Translations under genes and position numbers: made by a program
Notes under the pieces: model-generated
Databases searched by the model: none
What the model saw: only the letters and a program-made list of their open reading frames with translations
Told to the model about the DNA's origin: nothing
In this document: positions 5,053 to 6,491 of the stretch, in pieces
How the letters are laid out: each line of letters begins with the position of its first letter
Numbering within the stretch: the first letter of the stretch is position 1
From: Pseudomonadota bacterium
GTDB lineage: Bacteria; Pseudomonadota; Alphaproteobacteria; Sphingomonadales; Sphingomonadaceae
DNA length: 6,491 nucleotides
Reading direction: 5' to 3'
Assembly (NCBI GenBank): GCA_029781465.1
Contig: JAKOWQ010000360.1
Coordinates: 1 to 6,491 of the forward strand

Positions 5053-6003
5053 ATGGTGCGCGGCAAGGCAGCAAGACGGATGGGCTGGACAATCGCGATT
5101 CTGGCGCTGCTTGGCGCCGCCCTGTTCGGGGCTTGGCGCTATGCGCTTGAAAACAACGCCGTGGCAGTGCTCGATGGGGCCGACCGGCTGATCGGCGGCA
5201 CGGCGGGTGCTCGCGTTGCGCTCGCCGATGGTTCGTATGGCCCTATCCCCGCCCAGAAAATCGCTGTGATGGTGCCCGATCCGCCGGTTGCCGCCCCGCG
5301 CCCGGTGATCGTGTTCATCCATGGCGGCGGCTGGCACAGCGGCGCGCCGGGTGACTACCGGTTCATCGGCCGCACTTTCGCGCGGCAGGGCTATGTTGTC
5401 GTGCTGGTCGGCTACCGGATGGTTCCCGAAGGAGCCTGGCCGCACATGCTGGAAGACAGCGCGCGGGCGGTTGCCTGGGCTCGCGATCATGTGGCGGACT
5501 ATGGCGGCGATCCCGCCCGGGTGTTCCTGATGGGACATTCGGCAGGAGCCTACAACGCCGCGATGCTGGCGCTCGAGCGGCAGTGGCTGGGGCGCGAAGG
5601 CGTGCCGGAAGGGTTTATCAAGGGCGTGATCGGACTGTCCGGACCCTACGATTTCTATCCCTTTACCTCGGATTCGGCGCGCGCCGCCTTCGGCCATGTC
5701 GCCGATCCCGCGCTGACCCAGCCGATCCGTTACGCGCGCGGCGATGCGGCGCCGATGCTGCTCTTGACCGGCGATGCCGATACCACGGTCAAGCCGCGCA
5801 ACAGCCGCGCCCTGGCCAAGGCTTTGAGCGAGGCAGGACTGCCGACCGAACCGCTGGTGCTCGCCGGGGTCGACCATGCCGGAACGGTGATGAAGCTCGC
5901 CCATCCCTTTCTGCGCGACCGGCGGGTGATCGATCCGATCCTTGCCTTTCTTGCCGCGCGCGGCGCCCCGCCTTCAGCGCCGGTTCAGGCGCAGGCGCGC
6001 TAG
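5053..6003 (+). CDS. alpha/beta hydrolase (esterase-like), membrane-anchored
   Basis: A 316-residue hydrolase of the esterase/lipase group with an N-terminal membrane anchor or uncleaved signal: basic residues (MVRGKAARR) then a hydrophobic segment (about 11-28). The fold signatures are clear: HGGGW (90-94) for the oxyanion hole, GHSAG (161-165) with Ser163 as nucleophile, Asp241 or Asp243 in LLTGDADTTVKPRN, and His275 in GVDHAGTV, giving a complete Ser-Asp-His triad. HGGG and GxSAG place it near the BD-FAE/carboxylesterase type enzymes acting on small esters. Substrate is not predictable; catalysis would be on the periplasmic face if the anchor is N-in. Start could be the later ATG 5080, which begins just before the hydrophobic segment. 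It lies behind a terminator, so it has its own promoter, and the M48 gene starts 10 bp after its stop. Confidence 0.88.
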   Translation: MVRGKAARRMGWTIAILALLGAALFGAWRYALENNAVAVLDGADRLIGGTAGARVALADGSYGPIPAQKIAVMVPDPPVAAPRPVIVFIHGGGWHSGAPGDYRFIGRTFARQGYVVVLVGYRMVPEGAWPHMLEDSARAVAWARDHVADYGGDPARVFLMGHSAGAYNAAMLALERQWLGREGVPEGFIKGVIGLSGPYDFYPFTSDSARAAFGHVADPALTQPIRYARGDAAPMLLLTGDADTTVKPRNSRALAKALSEAGLPTEPLVLAGVDHAGTVMKLAHPFLRDRRVIDPILAFLAARGAPPSAPVQAQAR

Positions 6004-6013
6004 GAGCCAAACC

Positions 6014-6491
6014 ATGCGCAAACCCGGTTTTCTTCGCCTGATCGCCCGGCTGCTGGCGATGCTCGCCGCTCTGGGCATCGCCGTCCAGCCGGCCATGGCA
6101 CAATCGGTGCTGCGCGACACGGAGACCGAGATCCTGCTGCGCGAAATGGCCGCCCCGCTGGTGGCAGCGGCGGGGCTCGATCCGCGCAATGTCGACATCG
6201 TCCTGATCAACGACCCCAGCGTCAACGCCTTCGTTGCCGGTGGTCAGGCGGTCTACATCCATTCCGGGCTGATCGACATGGCCACCAGCGCCAACGAGGT
6301 GCAGGGCGTGATCGCGCACGAGCTGGGCCACATCACCGGCGGCCATGCGATCAACGACGGCGGCGGCAAGGCGGCGACGGGGATCACTCTGCTTTCGCTG
6401 TTGCTCGGCGCAGCGGCGGCGGCGGCGGGATCGGGCGATGCGGCGATGGGCGTGCTGATGGCCGGGCAGCAGGCCGCGCTGGGGAAATACC
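6014..6491 (+). CDS. M48 family zinc metalloprotease, secreted, C-terminus outside window
   Basis: Only the first 159 residues are visible; the frame is open at the right edge. GGAG at 6003-6006 sits 7 nt before ATG 6014, and only 10 bp separate it from the hydrolase stop, so the two genes form an operon. A signal peptide is clear: basic MRKPGFLRLIAR, hydrophobic LLAMLAALGIAV and an AMA-Q cleavage site after about residue 29. HELGHITGGHA carries the zinc motif HExxH at 102-106, preceded by AFVAGGQAVYIHSGLIDMA, a typical M48 core stretch. This matches BepA/YfgC-like periplasmic proteases, which act in outer-membrane protein quality control and usually carry C-terminal TPR repeats (not visible here). 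The third zinc ligand, an acidic residue, would lie beyond the window. A hydrophobic, Gly/Ala-rich stretch with a run of Ala follows HELGH (about 122-150). Confidence 0.9.
   Translation, partial: MRKPGFLRLIARLLAMLAALGIAVQPAMAQSVLRDTETEILLREMAAPLVAAAGLDPRNVDIVLINDPSVNAFVAGGQAVYIHSGLIDMATSANEVQGVIAHELGHITGGHAINDGGGKAATGITLLSLLLGAAAAAAGSGDAAMGVLMAGQQAALGKY

Noticed and set aside
4720..5904. Long minus-strand frame (394 codons) across the terminator and the hydrolase
   Set aside because: It crosses a strong terminator and is antisense to a hydrolase with a complete catalytic triad.

Overview
The window is high-GC bacterial DNA that fits an alphaproteobacterium, most likely a member of the Sphingomonadales (Erythrobacter/Novosphingobium-like). 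Supporting evidence: strong G/C bias at third codon positions, an alphaproteobacterial-type SOS box (GTTC-N7-GTTC), an MmcB-type SOS repair protein, a tRNA-Arg(CCG) of the alphaproteobacterial type, and a PAS_5-like protein. The placement is by eye; no database was searched.

Layout. The left edge holds the 5' half of a tRNA-Arg gene on the minus strand, facing a small hypothetical protein on the plus strand (145-576). From 577 to about 1207 the DNA is visibly less GC-rich and has no convincing long gene. It holds a short palindrome, a perfect 17-bp inverted repeat that looks like a double operator (956-1006), a 21-codon ORF with an excellent ribosome binding site (1071-1136) and a hairpin followed by four T (1146-1186). 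A small XRE-type repressor gene follows (1208-1456). Its 3' part lies opposite a minus-strand reading frame (1280-1600) whose first half looks like real coding sequence.

From 1640 onward the window looks like core chromosome. A textbook SOS box sits in the promoter spacer of an mmcB-like DNA repair gene (1668-2147), which is followed 26 bp later by an MFS exporter of the EntS/DHA3 class (2174-3409). A regulatory region with nested palindromes (3459-3493) precedes a long acidic PAS-containing protein (3531-4970), closed by a strong UUCG-tetraloop terminator (4997-5034). Last comes a two-gene unit: a membrane-anchored alpha/beta hydrolase (5053-6003) and, 10 bp later, a secreted M48 metalloprotease that runs off the right edge.

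How the parts may work together. mmcB is probably induced by DNA damage through LexA, and the MFS gene may be carried along on the same transcript. The operator, mini-ORF, hairpin and XRE gene could form one self-regulated unit; this is inferred from the layout only. The hydrolase and the M48 protease act at or beyond the inner membrane and are probably co-transcribed. No CRISPR array, insertion sequence or complete mobile element is visible. The most unusual features are the 577-1660 block (operator, mini-ORF, hairpin, repressor, antisense gene fragment, SOS promoter) and the unplaced C-terminal part of the PAS protein.
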